Of a stretch of 64,000 nucleotides of DNA, positions 49,450-61,822 are shown in pieces. The translations under genes and the position numbers were made by a program. Each line of letters opens with the position of its first letter. The first letter of the stretch is position 1. This DNA is from Branchinecta lynchi (taxonomy: Eukaryota > Arthropoda > Branchiopoda > Anostraca > Branchinectidae): contig JAKZAP010000013.1 of the NCBI GenBank assembly GCA_023053575.1, forward strand, positions 19,749,689 through 19,813,688, read 5' to 3'. The notes beneath the pieces are model-generated. The model was not told the origin of the DNA, did no database searches, and saw only the letters and a list, made by a program, of their open reading frames with translations.

Positions 49450-50784
49450 CCGCAATAAACATAAATGCTGTAGGTTTAAGAATATAATATAATGTGCAAC
49501 GAGGGCCACAGCAAACAAAAATAAAGAAAACACCAGTAGGCTAATCCTAACACAAATCTTCAGTTTTTTGCTTCAGAAAGCCCAACCTCTGTTATGGTCC
49601 TTGGTAAAGAAAATTTTGATTCAATATTTTTTCCCCCTGTTTTTTCCAACAATATTCACTATTTAGTTGTGCAACCAGGAAAGTGTGAATAAATAAAAGT
49701 ACCATTCTATTTCATTCCATTCCAAAACGAGACAAGATCGAACCGAGATCAGGCTAAGCTTTCTCTTTTCCAAAAAAGAGAATTAACCCTACGAATCCTC
49801 AACTAAGATAGAATGCAAGCAATGCTTCTAATTCCCTAGGTAACCAGGAATCCACGTTTCAGAGTGGCGTCTGACCCTAATCTCCAACCCTGCCATCCGC
49901 ACCAATGCCTCACATCTGAATCACTGGAAAAACAACAATAATTAACTCTACACCTTTTCCCTCTTCGCGTACACATGTTAGCAATTTGTCCGATGCCAAT
50001 TTGGTGACGTCAAATTCCGTTCCTAATAATCCAAAGTAGGACTATCGACTTTGTTCTATATTCAGCTGTTTCCACGTGTTTTCCAGAGTCGAATGATCCA
50101 TAGTCAGAGGACCGCAATGCCCAAAAAGGAATAACCAAGGATACGGCACGCTTAGCATGCTATGGAAGGAAGAAAGGAAAACTAAAATAAAAAAGGGTTT
50201 TGGTATCGGAGAAGGAAATGAAAAGATCGTAAGAAATGCCACTGCAAAAGGGATTCCCCATGACGGAAGGGCATCCTTTGACGCAGGGAGTGCGAAGAGG
50301 TCGAACAAATTTTGTGTTGTTTTTGTCTCCAGGACAAAACCCCTTTTTTGGTTTGGTTGCAAAAAAATAACGAGGGATAGTATTTTTGTAAATATTAAGT
50401 TTTTAAAGAAGGAAAATTTTAAGGAAAGGAGATATTAAGGAAGGAAAACAAAGAAAAGGTTTTAAATATATGTTGAAATTGTAAAATGAGAAATAAGGGT
50501 TATTTAAAAAAAAAAAAAAAACGGAAGGAAGGCGTTCCAGTCTAAAGGCATTTTTCCAGGATTCCACAAAGTACTATGGCTCGAAAAGAGTAGCTGCGTT
50601 ATAGGCTAATTCTACATCCTTCAGTTAACCGACTTACTTACTACTATTTTCCGGTTTACATCCCATCCCGTTCGCCCGGCGATACAAAAACGGCCTATTT
50701 CGCATTCTCCAGCCTGAGAGATTTCAGATTTCCTGCCTCGGGACGAAAGTAAAGTACGGTAAGGGTCCTCAGTGCACAGTCATC
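49450..50784. other. intron 1, unassigned
   Basis: A CATTC-rich tail at 49700-49725 suggests another LINE end. A 15-A run is at 50507. The 106-codon minus ORF (50042-50362) has no recognised content. Confidence 0.4.
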
Positions 50785-51125
50785 AATCAATCAATAAATT
50801 TTATTTCAACCCTAATAGCACTAGGCTAACACGGGCGGGAATTGGTAGAGGCGTTACTAGCCGGGTTGTTCGGGGGGGGGGGGGAGGTATTTACCGACTG
50901 GCTGGTAATTTTTACCCAATGTTTTGAAGAAAAAAACCCACTGTTTTCAAGAAAAAATCGACTGTTTTCGAGAAAAATCGACTGATTTTCGCAGAAAACG
51001 ACTGTTTTCGTGAAAAGAAATCAGCTGTTTTGACAAAAAATTGGTTAGGACAGGTTATTTAACCGACTGACAAACGGGGATGAAAAAACAGGTTATGAAG
51101 ACTTAGGTCTGTTACCGAAGGAAGA
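50785..51125. mobile_element. LINE tail followed by a MITE G-family fragment
   Basis: ATCAATCAATCAATAAATTT (50787) is the inverse of a LINE 3' tail. TAGAGGCGTTACTAGCCGGG and a 14-G tract (from 50849) then begin a CAGAGGCGT-type element rich in GACTGTTTTC units. Confidence 0.5.
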
Positions 51126-51299
51126 AAACAGCTGTTAACTGGATGACGGTATAAAACACAAGCTATTTTTTTCTGCGGTCATTTGTCTGTCCTACAAGTG
51201 TGTTTCCGGCTCGCTTTGTCGCTCGAATTCGACAAACAACTGTTGAGGTCATTTTCGATTTTTTGGCTCAAATCAGGTGGGAAATTCAAATTTAACCAT

Positions 51300-51400
51300 A
51301 TTACTATGACCATAAATATTCCTTCAGCCCAAGCTGACTGCGAATCTCATTTGATAGTGCAAAACGGATACGCCAGCTGAAAGCGGCGAAGCCGTGATGC
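51300..51400. mobile_element. MITE family E fragment
   Basis: AATATTCCTTCAGCCCAAGC, GACTGCGAATC and GTGCAAAACGGATACGCCAG match one end of family E. Confidence 0.55.
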
Positions 51401-52622
51401 CCGTTCTATAAAATCTTTTGTCCCAGTGTTTCTAAATTGGGTGCTATAATGTGTTTATTTGTTCCCATTCTTTATCGAATTTGGTAGTTCATCCAATCTT
51501 TTTTCAGCCCGCATCAATTTCACCGCATTCGGTGCGTCCCTTCGTAAGCTCGGTGATTTAACGTGTTTATTTGCTCTCATTCGTTACCGAATTCGGTACT
51601 TAATCAGATTCATTTGGTCCTGTTTTGCGACCAAATTCTGTAATTCACAGGACTTTCATTTAGTCGTATCTAAGGTAAGGTAAGGTACAATTTTAATGGC
51701 AAATATAAATAAACCTGGTGTTTCTTAAAAGCATCAGACATGCCAGTGGCATAAAAAACGACGCATGGATGGTAACTTATCTATTACCAGACTTGCGAAA
51801 TTCGGTTCTTTTAGCTGGTCCTAAGAAGATTTTATTCCACTACACAGTTCGATTGCTTTACCGCTCCCGGTCTGTTCCTTACTTTTATTAGTTAGTGTTT
51901 TGGTTGTCCGATCATTTTCTGTCATTATTTGGAAATTTAATTGATATTTACTTAGCTCTTGTTCTCTACCATTTAACAGTAGCTTCAGCTGGTTACCATC
52001 CATTCCCTAACATTTACTTTTAAGGACTGCAGTACTTCAGGAATAAGCAAGTGCCTTAACGTGGAAACTAGCCTACTTTTGTTTGCTGTAAATTCAGATT
52101 AAATGTACTTTTGTATCTACTTCGCCCTGGATGGCTCTTTTTTCTGCCAGACAGCTCTGTGGCTTAATAGATACTCTTGGGATTACAGAAAGGCGCTTTG
52201 ATCATCAGTGTTTCCACAATATTTTGCCTGCACTGCATTTTGCAGTCTTCACTGTTTCGAAGATGGGTGCGTCACTTATTTGGCGTTTTAGGCTTGGAAT
52301 TTTGAGGGGCTTGAACCACATTAAAAGCTAGGAATTTGCATGGAAAGTACGATAGTTAAATATTTTTTTTCTGCACATTTTCGCGTTCTGTTGGCAAAAC
52401 TGGACGTACTCCAAAGGTAAAAGGCTAGTGATGGCATATCCCTGAAAAAAGAAGAAGAGGAGCGTGAGAATGCGCCTAATTTTCTATTTAGACTTGATTT
52501 TGTACATATAGGCAACTTTTAAATTGTAGCTTCCTGAAGGCAACTTGCTGTGTTTAAAAGAAAAAAAAAATAGGTCAAAATCAGGCAGGTGAATTTTATT
52601 TGATTAAGTGAATTTTAGGTTC
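51401..52622. other. intron 1, unassigned
   Basis: No gene recognised. The 'GGCGTTTTAGGCTTGGAATTTT' block at 52281 resembles 60050, so part is a dispersed repeat. Confidence 0.4.
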
Positions 52623-52922
52623 ACCCCCCCCCCCCAGTCTACCACAAATCCCTGATTTTTGGATACCCTATGCCAAACGCTGGATACCTGTTGGTAACCT
52701 AACCCTACCCCAGCCCTATCCTACCTCAATATAAATGAGTTCTCATTGGTTGATTTTTTAGCTTCACTCAATCATCAAAATTTTACTGGGTTACAGTATC
52801 CAGCACCTGGCATAGTGTATCCAGCACTAGGCATAGGGTATGCCAAACGCTAGACATATCAAAAGTTTAGTAGGGTATCCAAAAATCAGGGGTTTGTGAA
52901 TGACTGCCCCCCCCCCCCCCCC
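52623..52922. mobile_element. MITE with C-run ends
   Basis: Left ACAAATCCCTGATTTTTGGA and right TCCAAAAATCAGGGGTTTGT are inverted, with CAGTC/GACTG and C-runs just outside. 'TATGCCAAACGCT' units recur inside. Confidence 0.75.
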
Positions 52923-53192
52923 CAATGAAGAATGGCTCGGGGCGCCCCTGGTGGTGAGTGATGAGGTTGTTTTTGGCTGTTGGCAAAGCCAGTTGCTTAA
53001 TTTCCATAGCCGGTTGCTTAATTTCCGTTTTCAAATGCTTTTGAAGTTCATCTTTGCTTAGTTAGTGTTTTCATGACTCTGGCGATCCTTGACCTGTCCT
53101 TGACCAGTCGCCATTTCATCAATGTTTAAGCAAGCTTAGAACTTGCTAACTCCAAAAATTTGATGGTCATCAGAGTTTGAGGGACAAATTAA

Positions 53193-53925
53193 CCTGTAAA
53201 CAGCAGTCTAGTACACTAGCCCCTTTTCAGGCACAGTGCTCAGACGTCTAGCACCATGCCTGGGTGCTAGACGTTCAAGCACTGTACCTTGGATTTCATG
53301 TATGGTGCATGGATTTCAGTATACAGTGCATACATCAAAAACACAGTTTCTGTCATAACAACTGAGCACCAGCTCGGACAGGGCTGAAATTACTACCATG
53401 AATTAGAGAAATCAAAGACAATTCTTTATATATTTTTCACAACAAAAACAAAAGGGCTCGGCTGATGACAGATGTGAAAAACCTCATTTCCTTTTCTGGA
53501 TTGTCAAGGGTTTTGCATGCAAAGTGTCCTGTGCCTCAGCTTTTTCTACCCAGCAGCCAACCAGAATATTGGCTCTTGGGGAATAGATAGGGTAAATACA
53601 TGGAAAATAGATAGGGTGCTGTTAGGTTTTACCTGGGTTTTACATCTCCATCATCATTAGAGCCCTTTTGTTTTTGTTGTGAAAGATATATAAAGGATTG
53701 TCTTTGATTTCTCTAATTCATAGTAGTAATTTCAGCCCTGTCCGAGCCGGTGCTCGGTTGTGATGACAGAAACTGTGTTTTTTCTGTATGCACTGTATAC
53801 TGAAATCCATGCACCATACATGAAATCCAAGGTACAGTGCTTGAACGTCTAGCACCCAGGCATGGTGCTAGAAGTTTGAGCACTGTGCCTGAAATAGGGC
53901 TAGTGTACTAGACTGGTAAACAGGG
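53193..53925. mobile_element. foldback element with arms of about 255 bp
   Basis: The left arm (53193-53457) and right arm (53660-53925) are near inverse copies. They share GTCTAGTACACTAGCCC, the doubled TCTAGCACCATGCCTGGGTG hairpin, and AATTAGAGAAATCAAAGACA. A spacer of about 200 bp separates them. No ORF inside. Confidence 0.85.
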
Positions 53926-54089
53926 ACTGGCAACCAAAATCTGTAGTTAAAAAGTGATCTTTGAGCTTACTTTGATCTGTTGATCACAAACGCAACTTGT
54001 GTGAGTTTGATTGGTCTGCAGATCTGCTGTTGATTAAAATAGTCTAAAGTTCTATTTGTAGCCTAGGACAAACAATAATAAAAGAGAAA

Positions 54090-54455
54090 TTGCAGCAACA
54101 CGATGCACAACACGATGGCGATCTGCGCTCCTTCTATACTATTTCGTTCTGGTGTCACTCATGTTCTGCGAAAGAAGGAAATAAAAAAGATGAGATCATG
54201 TTATTTTAAATATGCAAAGCACCTGCTCCACTTGTCGAAATTATGCCATAACCATACTTTGACGGAGAAGTTAAAAATTCAAGATGCAAGTGTTACCCTT
54301 TTGGATGTTTCTTCGTCGCTATAAAAAATCATTGACCGACGATTGAAATTAAGTGTCTTTTTGTGTATGTTTATGTGTTTTATTTAATTTCTTCATTTAC
54401 TCCGCTTTCTGAAAACGGCAGGTTATAAATAAATTACTTACTTACTGAAATTCAA
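54090..54455 (+). mobile_element. LINE 3' end fragment
   Basis: The frame 54103-54324 reads RKKEIKKMRSCYFKYAKHLL and EKLKIQDASVTLLDV, the same tail type as at 49020. It ends in a TTACTTACTTACT repeat at 54434-54447. Confidence 0.6.
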
Positions 54456-56277
54456 CATAGCATTGCCAACAAGAAAACTGACAGTTTTGGCTAAAAGCGT
54501 GCCTTCCCCGGGCCTTCCATAGTTCCATAGTCCGACGAGAGTTCACGTTCCTCCACTTCCAAAATCTTGCCACTGAGCTGCGCGTTAATCTTTCAAGATG
54601 GCGAGTTCGTAGCTCTGATACTTTGTACTAGATGGCTCGGTCGTCGAGTCGAGTAATAGCAAGGTAATAGTATCCAAACGTATTTCACGCACGTATGTGA
54701 ACTTGAAAAGATCTCTAGCAATACAGAAGTATTTATATAAGAAACGGATCGATTTCTCAAATACGTCCGTAAAATAAGTTCGTATTTTACGCAGTGTGTG
54801 AATATAAGGCTTATTTCAAAAGTTCGTTTTCTATTTCATAATTTGTTCCATTCTTTTACCCATAAAGATGAACAGAACAGAGGCGTACACAAATGAAAAG
54901 CAAAACAGAAACAGCAGGATGCGTGGGGAAGCCAAGATATTAAAGGAGTTTGTACCGGGCTAAGGGGAGGTAGGTGGACCCTTGCTTACTGGTGAGAACT
55001 ATGACAGAGTGAGTGGAGATCTTCCATCTTCAAAGTTAGGGGAGGGCTCTCAAGAAATATGATAAACAATCGGTGAACCTATACGATACAATTTGTCAAG
55101 GACTTCTTTACTGTATTGTATTGTATGTATGGAACACGAGTTACTAAGCTCACAGTCGAACAGCTAAAAGTACGCATCCAACCTCGAGAGTTCTTAATCC
55201 TAGTCAAATGTTCACGTTTTGCTTCAGACAAACTAGCCAATATTCCACAAATATTCGAGTGGTACAGAGCAGTAGAGTTCAAGCAAGAGAGAAACCAAAA
55301 ATTAAAGAAGATAAGAGAAAAATTCCTGAGAATTAAAATTTATCAGTATGCTAATTAGTTTATTATTAATTATTATATATACTAATTATTCACATATTCA
55401 CACAAGAATCGCGGCTTCATGGAATTAGTAGAAAATAATTACGTCGATGAGTAAAGTGATAAGAGACAGCTTTTTCAAACACAAACACTGCATAGTTTTA
55501 GCCCGCTTTGATCATTATGGTTTTAGTCCAAATGCTACCCTCCCCTTTTGGTTTCAATTGAAGATGGTAATCAGAAATTCCTTTCAATTGGCTGCTAGGG
55601 TGAAGCATTTTTCAAGCCGAACACTAGATGAACTCGCTGAAAACGACCCCGCTTCGCACGCGCTCAGCTTTTGTTGACTTCTGAATATTTTCTTTGATCG
55701 AGAGGAACAGTCTTTCAATAACATTAAAGAAGAGCCGCAGGCCTCTTACGAAGATTGGGCCTGTTCCATATCTCCGCGGCCTGTCAATCAATAATCGCGT
55801 GTGCCTAGAAGAAGAGCCTCAAGGGATCCAGTGAAGATGGACGGGAAAAGGATGTCCAGCTACAAATCTATATTAAGATGACTCATTGGCAGTTAAGTAG
55901 CTGTACACAGCTAGGGATGAAGGGGGGGGGGGGGGCTTCAGAGGCAATATCGCAAAGCGAGAAACAATAAAGGAGGCCTCTTGCTTCTTCTGTTTGTTTT
56001 TTTTTATTATCGGAAGCTCCCTTATGGATCTTCTGAAATCTTCGCTTTTCGCGGTTCTTTCATTTTGAATCCACTTCTTTTAGCTGTTTTTCGGTCTGGC
56101 CGAGTTTTACCCGTCACGCGACGCAAACCTCGCTGGAACCTTCAAGGTCCGCCAACAACTCTTTCACTCATAAGAATATGAGAAGATTCAAAGTAAAGCT
56201 TCATTTTGGAAGAGATGGTAGATCATCATGCTTATCTTCTGTTTTGTAAATATTTTCTTAACTTGGTTTTCCCACTT
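54456..56277. other. intron 1, mostly unassigned
   Basis: An 80-codon basic ORF (55116-55358) has no recognised family. 55990-56190 is related to 12240-12450. A 14-G tract is at 55921. No gene called. Confidence 0.4.
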
Positions 56278-56738
56278 TTAAAGTTTAACCGAAAAGGGAT
56301 GTGATAAGACACTCTGGTTACCCATGACTTATTCCCTTAAATAGGCTTGAAGACCCGATGAAGATGCGTTACTTCGTTGCTCAGCTGTTCACGAATAATC
56401 GATTTTCAAATAGTGGAATTTCCCTGTCTGATTTGTGGTACCTCTATCCGTTTCTATATGTGTTGTATGCTTGACGAAAACGATTTGCGGAAAATAAGTG
56501 TTCACGCAGTGAGCCACCTTCCTCGAGCTGATCACTGACCACTGAAAAGTCGCGTTTGGATTGGGATTCAAATTTTCCGCGTCGTAGTAGAATTTTGCGT
56601 TGTGTGGACGGCTGTAGATATTCTGAACGTCATACTAGAGCAAATAGGGGGGAAAAGAAACCTTTAATACAGTAAAAATAATGCAGTGTAGTCAGTTGAA
56701 TGAAACAAAAATAAGTTGGCTTTTCAGTTAAACTTTAA
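56278..56738. mobile_element. MITE family F, copy 3 (inverted)
   Basis: TTAAAGTTTAACCGAAAAGG at the left and CTTTTCAGTTAAACTTTAA at the right. The internal blocks run in the opposite order to 18543-18961. Confidence 0.75.
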
Positions 56739-56998
56739 ACCACACCGCGTTTAGTTTTCAAATATTTTGCGCCCAGCTACCGTTTAGCAGAGTGTGAAGG
56801 ATGCTTAGTCGAGGAGTGCAAACAAGAAAATCTTCAATTTCGTGTCGAAAATAATGGTGTTTTCGAAAACGATGCTTCTGAGCCATTTCATCGTAAAAAG
56901 ATCATTTCTAGAAAGAGTTGTGGTTTAAAGGGGTTAAATCGGGAAACGTTCCAGTATTTGCTATCATTCAATCATTCTTATCCAGTGCTAGTTTAAAC

Positions 56999-57425
56999 CA
57001 TGCATACTTAACTTTTTGAGAAGAAAAAAGATTCAAAGAAAAGATTTACAGCAGGAACTTTGTAGTTATTTGTGAATAGTACAGCTTCTGTTTTACGTTG
57101 GTCGAAAGTAAGTTTGTTTTCTGCAGCCCATGCTTCAAACTTTTGAAATATTTGTTTCGCCAAATTTTCTAAAGATACTATATTTTTACTTGCATATGCA
57201 TATGCCTGAATCGTATATGCCTTGCATATGCCTGAATCGTACAATTTCCACCAAAATCCATTTCAAAAAGGTTATTTATATTGATTAACCATAAAAAAGG
57301 AGACAAAATTGATCCTTGCGGACAAGACTTTTCTAACTTCCAGGATCCATGATTTCCATATGATACCGTCCTATCCGACAAAAAACTTTTCACCAATCTT
57401 AACAATTGGATTGGACATTTCTTTT
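56999..57425 (-). mobile_element. LINE reverse-transcriptase fragment
   Basis: The minus strand reads LVKSFLSDRTVSYGNHGSW, then SCPQGSILSPFLWLININNL (RT motif 4-5 region). After a frame change come TIQAYAYASKN and FEAWAAENKLTFDQRKTEAV. A 22-bp duplication (TGCATATGCCTGAATCGTA twice near 57200-57242) falls at the A/YAD box and breaks the frame. Type: R1/Jockey-like. Not functional. Confidence 0.75.
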
Positions 57426-57790
57426 CCTTGAGCTTTTTTGGGATCCCAAAACGTAAGTGGAGGGATACCTATGACATCGCAAAAGTTGGCCGTCTGTCCG
57501 TCCGTCCGTCTGTCCGTCCGTCTGTAAGCACGATAACTTTCGAAGGGAATGAGATATTTTGATGAAACTTGGTGTGAGGGTTCGTTGGGTCGTCGGACCA
57601 GTCAAGTTCGTAGATGGGCTTTGTAGCTCTACATTTAGGGGTGGGGGAGGGGATTCAAATTAAGGGACAAACAAAATATCTAATGTGATAGTCGATTATG
57701 GGGTAAGAAGACATGCTGAACACGATGGTGAAAACCATTTTGTCATCGGAGAAGTAGTTCGCCCGGTTCCCACTGAAACCTCGGCCGAAA
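57426..57790 (+). repeat. family D copy, well preserved 5' part
   Basis: Starts TTTTTTGGGATCCCAAAACG, has a CCGTCCGTC-type run (57494-57522), GATATTTTGATGAAACTTGG and ATTTAGGGGTGGGGGAGGGG. It abuts the LINE fragment directly. Confidence 0.7.
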
Positions 57791-58716
57791 CTGCGAAAAA
57801 AATGTGTGGGCACAAATCGAAATAATGGAGAAAGGTGGGGATTTTAGAAGCTTATGGAGCCGGGTATAATATAAACGGCAGAATAAGCAAGAGGGGTCCT
57901 TTAAGTATAAGGACGTTTTTAAGTACTGTTACGTGTTTAAGTATTCGATTTAATTTTCTCTTGGGTATAACAGATAACAGATGTTACTGCAATATATTCT
58001 CCAAGTGGGCTTCGCCAAAACGCCGCCTAATAGTTGGCTTATCGTCTTTCATGTTGCTCTTTAATGTTGCTGTTCCTCCACGACGCCGGAGCCCCAGCAC
58101 GCTAAACCTATACTTTGAATATTCCCCTCTTTGACACATAAACCGTAAATCAAATTTCCTCCTAATATCTCCTGATTCTGATTTCTAGAAGTTCTCCTTA
58201 TAAATCTTCTGATTTTTTGGATTACTGAATCTCCTGATTTCTCCTGATTTTTAAACTATGTCTACGTTTTTTCAAAATTCTGGAGTGTAACTGATGGGGC
58301 TACCTGTTCTACTCCCATGGGATTTGGATCTGCATCACTTAGGTCTTTCAGATTTTAGCCTGTCAAAGTTACAATAGGTTAGTTGTTAAAGTGAAGTCTG
58401 ACTGGTAACATTGATATACCTTATAGACCAAAAGCGAGAGACAAGGTTATGTGCATTGATTGTTGGTCATCTTTGGCTATAAGTGACGAAAGAAGAAATA
58501 GAATTTTTAAACAGAACGGAAAAGCCATCAGAAATCAAATGACAGGAGACCCGCGAAACAAGTGTGTCCAGAACAGATCGAGAAATGTCAATTACAAAGA
58601 GAGGTTGAGGTAGGAACAACGCTTCACCCGAGATTCGGTTCCCAGGACAGGAGGGGTTCTGCAGACGCTGGAATACCTCATTCTAATCGGGAGGTAATTT
58701 TTGGCATCTATGCTAG
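57791..58716. other. intron 1, unassigned
   Basis: No gene recognised. The CTCCTGATT unit is repeated around 58167-58253. Confidence 0.4.
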
Positions 58717-59104
58717 CAGAGGCGTTACTATCAAAATGTTTGGGGGGGGGGGGGTAGGGGTGGAGAGGAGCCAAAACATTCCTTCAGTCCACGCTGACTG
58801 TGAATCATATGTATCACTGCTGACTGCGAATCATAGCACTATCAAATATGGGAGGAGCAAGGTATTTACCGACGGACTGGTTGTTTTTACCGACTTTTTA
58901 TGCGGAAAAAACGACTGTTTTGACGAAAATCGGCTGATTTAAAGAAAAACAGACCGTTTTTATGAAAAATCGAATGTTTCCCCAAAAAAATCGATTGTTT
59001 TTACGAAAAACCGCCGCGCTTCGCGCCGATTCAGCAATTTTTTACCGGCTGGCCGACAACATCGGGGGAGGGGGGGTGCATCCCCCCCATACGTGACGCA
59101 CCTG
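58717..59104. mobile_element. MITE G family (CAGAGGCGT ends)
   Basis: CAGAGGCGTTACT at the left and ACGTGACGCACCTG at the right are diverged inverted ends. G-runs and 'TATTTACCGAC' units lie inside. A family E fragment (58777-58850) appears nested. Confidence 0.55.
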
Positions 59105-59480
59105 TTAGTGTTAAAGCACATCTGAAAAGACTTCGTAAAATTCAGGGTGGACACTCATACAACTCGAAAATGATCTCTTTTATGGTTAAATTATTCTAAA
59201 AGCGAACTTCTCGCCTTCATTTGCTGTGTGTAGCATCTTCTGTCGCGCAGAATCAAATTGTGCAAACCAGTTTTAAGTTGTAATTCTTCAGATGTAGCTT
59301 TACCTGCTTTATTTTTCGACATGAAAGTACAGTCTGTCGAATGACAAATAAAACCGTACACTGTACTTTCAGAATGAAACAATAGTACATCAAATCACCG
59401 GAAAAGAAAACGCTACTGAAGTCTCGTCGGCGAAACCGGCGTCGTTTTCTATCTGTAAACTCCTGTCAGGCCAAGACCAA
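59105..59480. other. intron 1, unassigned
   Basis: No gene or repeat recognised. Confidence 0.35.
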
Positions 59481-59980
59481 AAGTTCGTTACGTCCGTAAA
59501 TCCGGATTTTTTTTTTTTAATGCACTGGCAAACCTGTTTTCCTCGTTTCCTTTCTGAGGAAGTGTGTTCGATCTGAACGTGAAAATTCCTTTTTTTGCTA
59601 TTAGTTCGGAGCAAATCTATTTTCTTTTCTATGGGCTTTATTTTGTCACTTTTTTCGATGGACAGAGTCGTGATTTCATAGCTATTCTTAACTTTTCGAT
59701 GGGATCGCTAAAAGACGCTCTGCTCCTCGGCTTACGTCCATAAATCCATTTGTTTTTCTTTTATGCACTGTCAAACTTCCTCGTTTTGTTTCTGAATAAG
59801 CGTGTCTTTAACGTGAAAATTACATTTTTTGCTTTAATTCGGAACAAATCTACTTTGTGTCTACTTTGTTTTCTACGGCCACAATTTTGTCACTTTTTTC
59901 AACGGTCAGATTTGTGATCTCAAAGCTATTTTTTCCTTTTCAATGGGATCAGAAAAAGACGGTCTGCTCCTCGGCGTTTC
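59480..59980. repeat. direct duplication of about 245 bp
   Basis: 'TTACGTCC-TAAATCC', 'GTGAAAATT', 'TTCGGA-CAAATCTA' and 'CTGCTCCTCGGC' each occur twice, 240-247 bp apart. Confidence 0.7.
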
Positions 59981-60417
59981 ATAAAATTTCGCCTGTGGGA
60001 CATTTCATAGTATTCTCTATTTAGAGGAACGGTGTGTCATTTACTTGTCGTTTAGGCTTGGAACTTTTTAGATTTGAAACACATAAAGGCTGGCTAGAAT
60101 CTTTTTAGACAAAGGCAGATTCAAAAATATTCGCCTGCGGCACTTGCTTTAATTTGTACCGGGTACAGGCGTTGAAAGCTTTCCTCTTTAGCGAAAGTTG
60201 AAATGTAAAGCTGAGGCTCTGAAGGTATCTATAAAAACAATTTGATTACAAGAATAATTTCAGCTGATGCATTGCAGCTAGTTTTACACCGGCTCTATTA
60301 TTTCTTGGTGGGGAATGTGCGCCGTATATTATGATCAAGGAGTCGTTGAAAATGAGGGGTCTCACCCCCCCCCCCCTCCCCCTGTTCTGAGTGCTTCGGG
60401 CCATCCCTGCTTGCATT
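59981..60417. other. intron 1, unassigned
   Basis: No gene seen. A C-run of 14 at 60366. Confidence 0.35.
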
Positions 60418-60615
60418 CAGAGGCGTCATTCAAGGGATAGGGACACCCCTCCCCCTAAGTGGTCGGCCAGTCGGTAAAAAGAAACTGGTCGGCAAGAAGG
60501 GCGCAATTTTTTTTTAAATAGTTATTTTTTCTTCAAAAAACAGTAGGTAAAAATTACCAGCCACTTGGTAAAAATATCTTGCCCCAAAAAAAGTTTTTGA
60601 CTAGTGATGCCTCTG
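60418..60615. mobile_element. MITE G family, short complete copy
   Basis: CAGAGGCGTCATT at the left and AGTGATGCCTCTG at the right. Internal 'GTCGGTAAAAA' and 'GTAGGTAAAAATTACC' blocks are inverted. No clear TSD. Confidence 0.65.
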
Positions 60616-60929
60616 CTGGTAATATTAGACTTTCGGCAAAACAAAATTAGTGAGGTTATATTTTGAAAATACAGATTAAACAGATTTTGGTACCTTCGCG
60701 TACCCTTTCGGGTACGTGTAGCACTGGTTGGGAACCACTGCTTTAAAGTTTCTTTTGGGGATTAATGCAAAATCTACACATGATGCACTTGTTCGATAGA
60801 ACCTAACGAGAGATCTCTCAAGACGGGAAGTGAGAAGAGTATTTTCGAATCCACATGAAGAAAATGCACTGTTGGATAGTTACAAGAGAAGAATTTTTCT
60901 TGAGGATCAGTACAGAGAGCGAAGACTAG

Positions 60930-61452
60930 TTAAAGTTTACATGAAAAGCCAACTTAAATTTGTGTCATTTAACTGAAAAAAACGGAATTATTTGGGTTCT
61001 GCTAAGGGATTTTCTTATTTTCCACTATCTGCTCTAGTTATGTCGTTCAGAATATCTCCGGTCGTAAATTTTGTAAATTCCACTATGATGCGGGAAATTT
61101 GAATCTCAACACAAACGCGGTTTTTCAGTGGGCAGTGGTGAGCTTGGCGAAGACTGCTGAAAGACTGGACAAAAAAGAAGTCATAGAAGACAAGAAGTCT
61201 TTAATAAATTATTATTATTATTATAATTTTTAAATTGATTGATTGACTGATTGATATACTTTTCTCGTAAGGCAAACAACACAGATGCAAGCGGACAGAG
61301 GCACCACAAAAGAAATTCCACTATTTGAAAATCGATTATTCGTAAACAGCGGAAAAACAAAGTAACGCATTTTCAGCGGGTCTTCAAGACAATTTAAATA
61401 GTTGACGGGTAACTAGACTGTCGTATCCTAGCCCTCTTCGGTTAAACTTTAA
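60930..61452. mobile_element. MITE family F, copy 4 with a LINE tail inserted
   Basis: TTAAAGTTTACATGAAAAGC at the left and CGGTTAAACTTTAA at the right. A (TTA)n plus TTGATTGATTGACTGATTGA run (61205-61255) inside is an inserted LINE end. Confidence 0.65.
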
Positions 61453-61822
61453 ATACATGTAGATGAATCGCACCCTAGCCAAACAAACTCACAAAGGGAA
61501 GACGTTGACATTTGGTATACGAGCTTTTGACTAAAAAAGTAAGGTCGACCAAAACGATGTGGCGATTGTACCGTCTGTCTTTAGCGTAATTTTACTTAGC
61601 CTTTTACCCCCTACGGAATCCATTCTTTATATTCATCCAGAAAAGTAAATGCATGAATACGAGAGTTTTCGACTGAAAACAGTAAGGTCGACCAATAGGA
61701 TGTGACAATTTTACGATCAGTTTGTACCGTACGCCCAGCGCAATCCCTCTATAGAAACCTACGGAGCCCATTCTTGACATTCAACCGGGAAAAGGTGTGC
61801 AAACTCAAGTTCAAGCTCCTAC
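61453..61822. other. start of intron 1, two diverged direct units
   Basis: 'AAGTAAGGTCGACCAA-A-GATGTG' near 61537 and 'AGTAAGGTCGACCAATAGGATG' near 61681 mark a duplication of about 145 bp just inside the donor. Confidence 0.5.
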
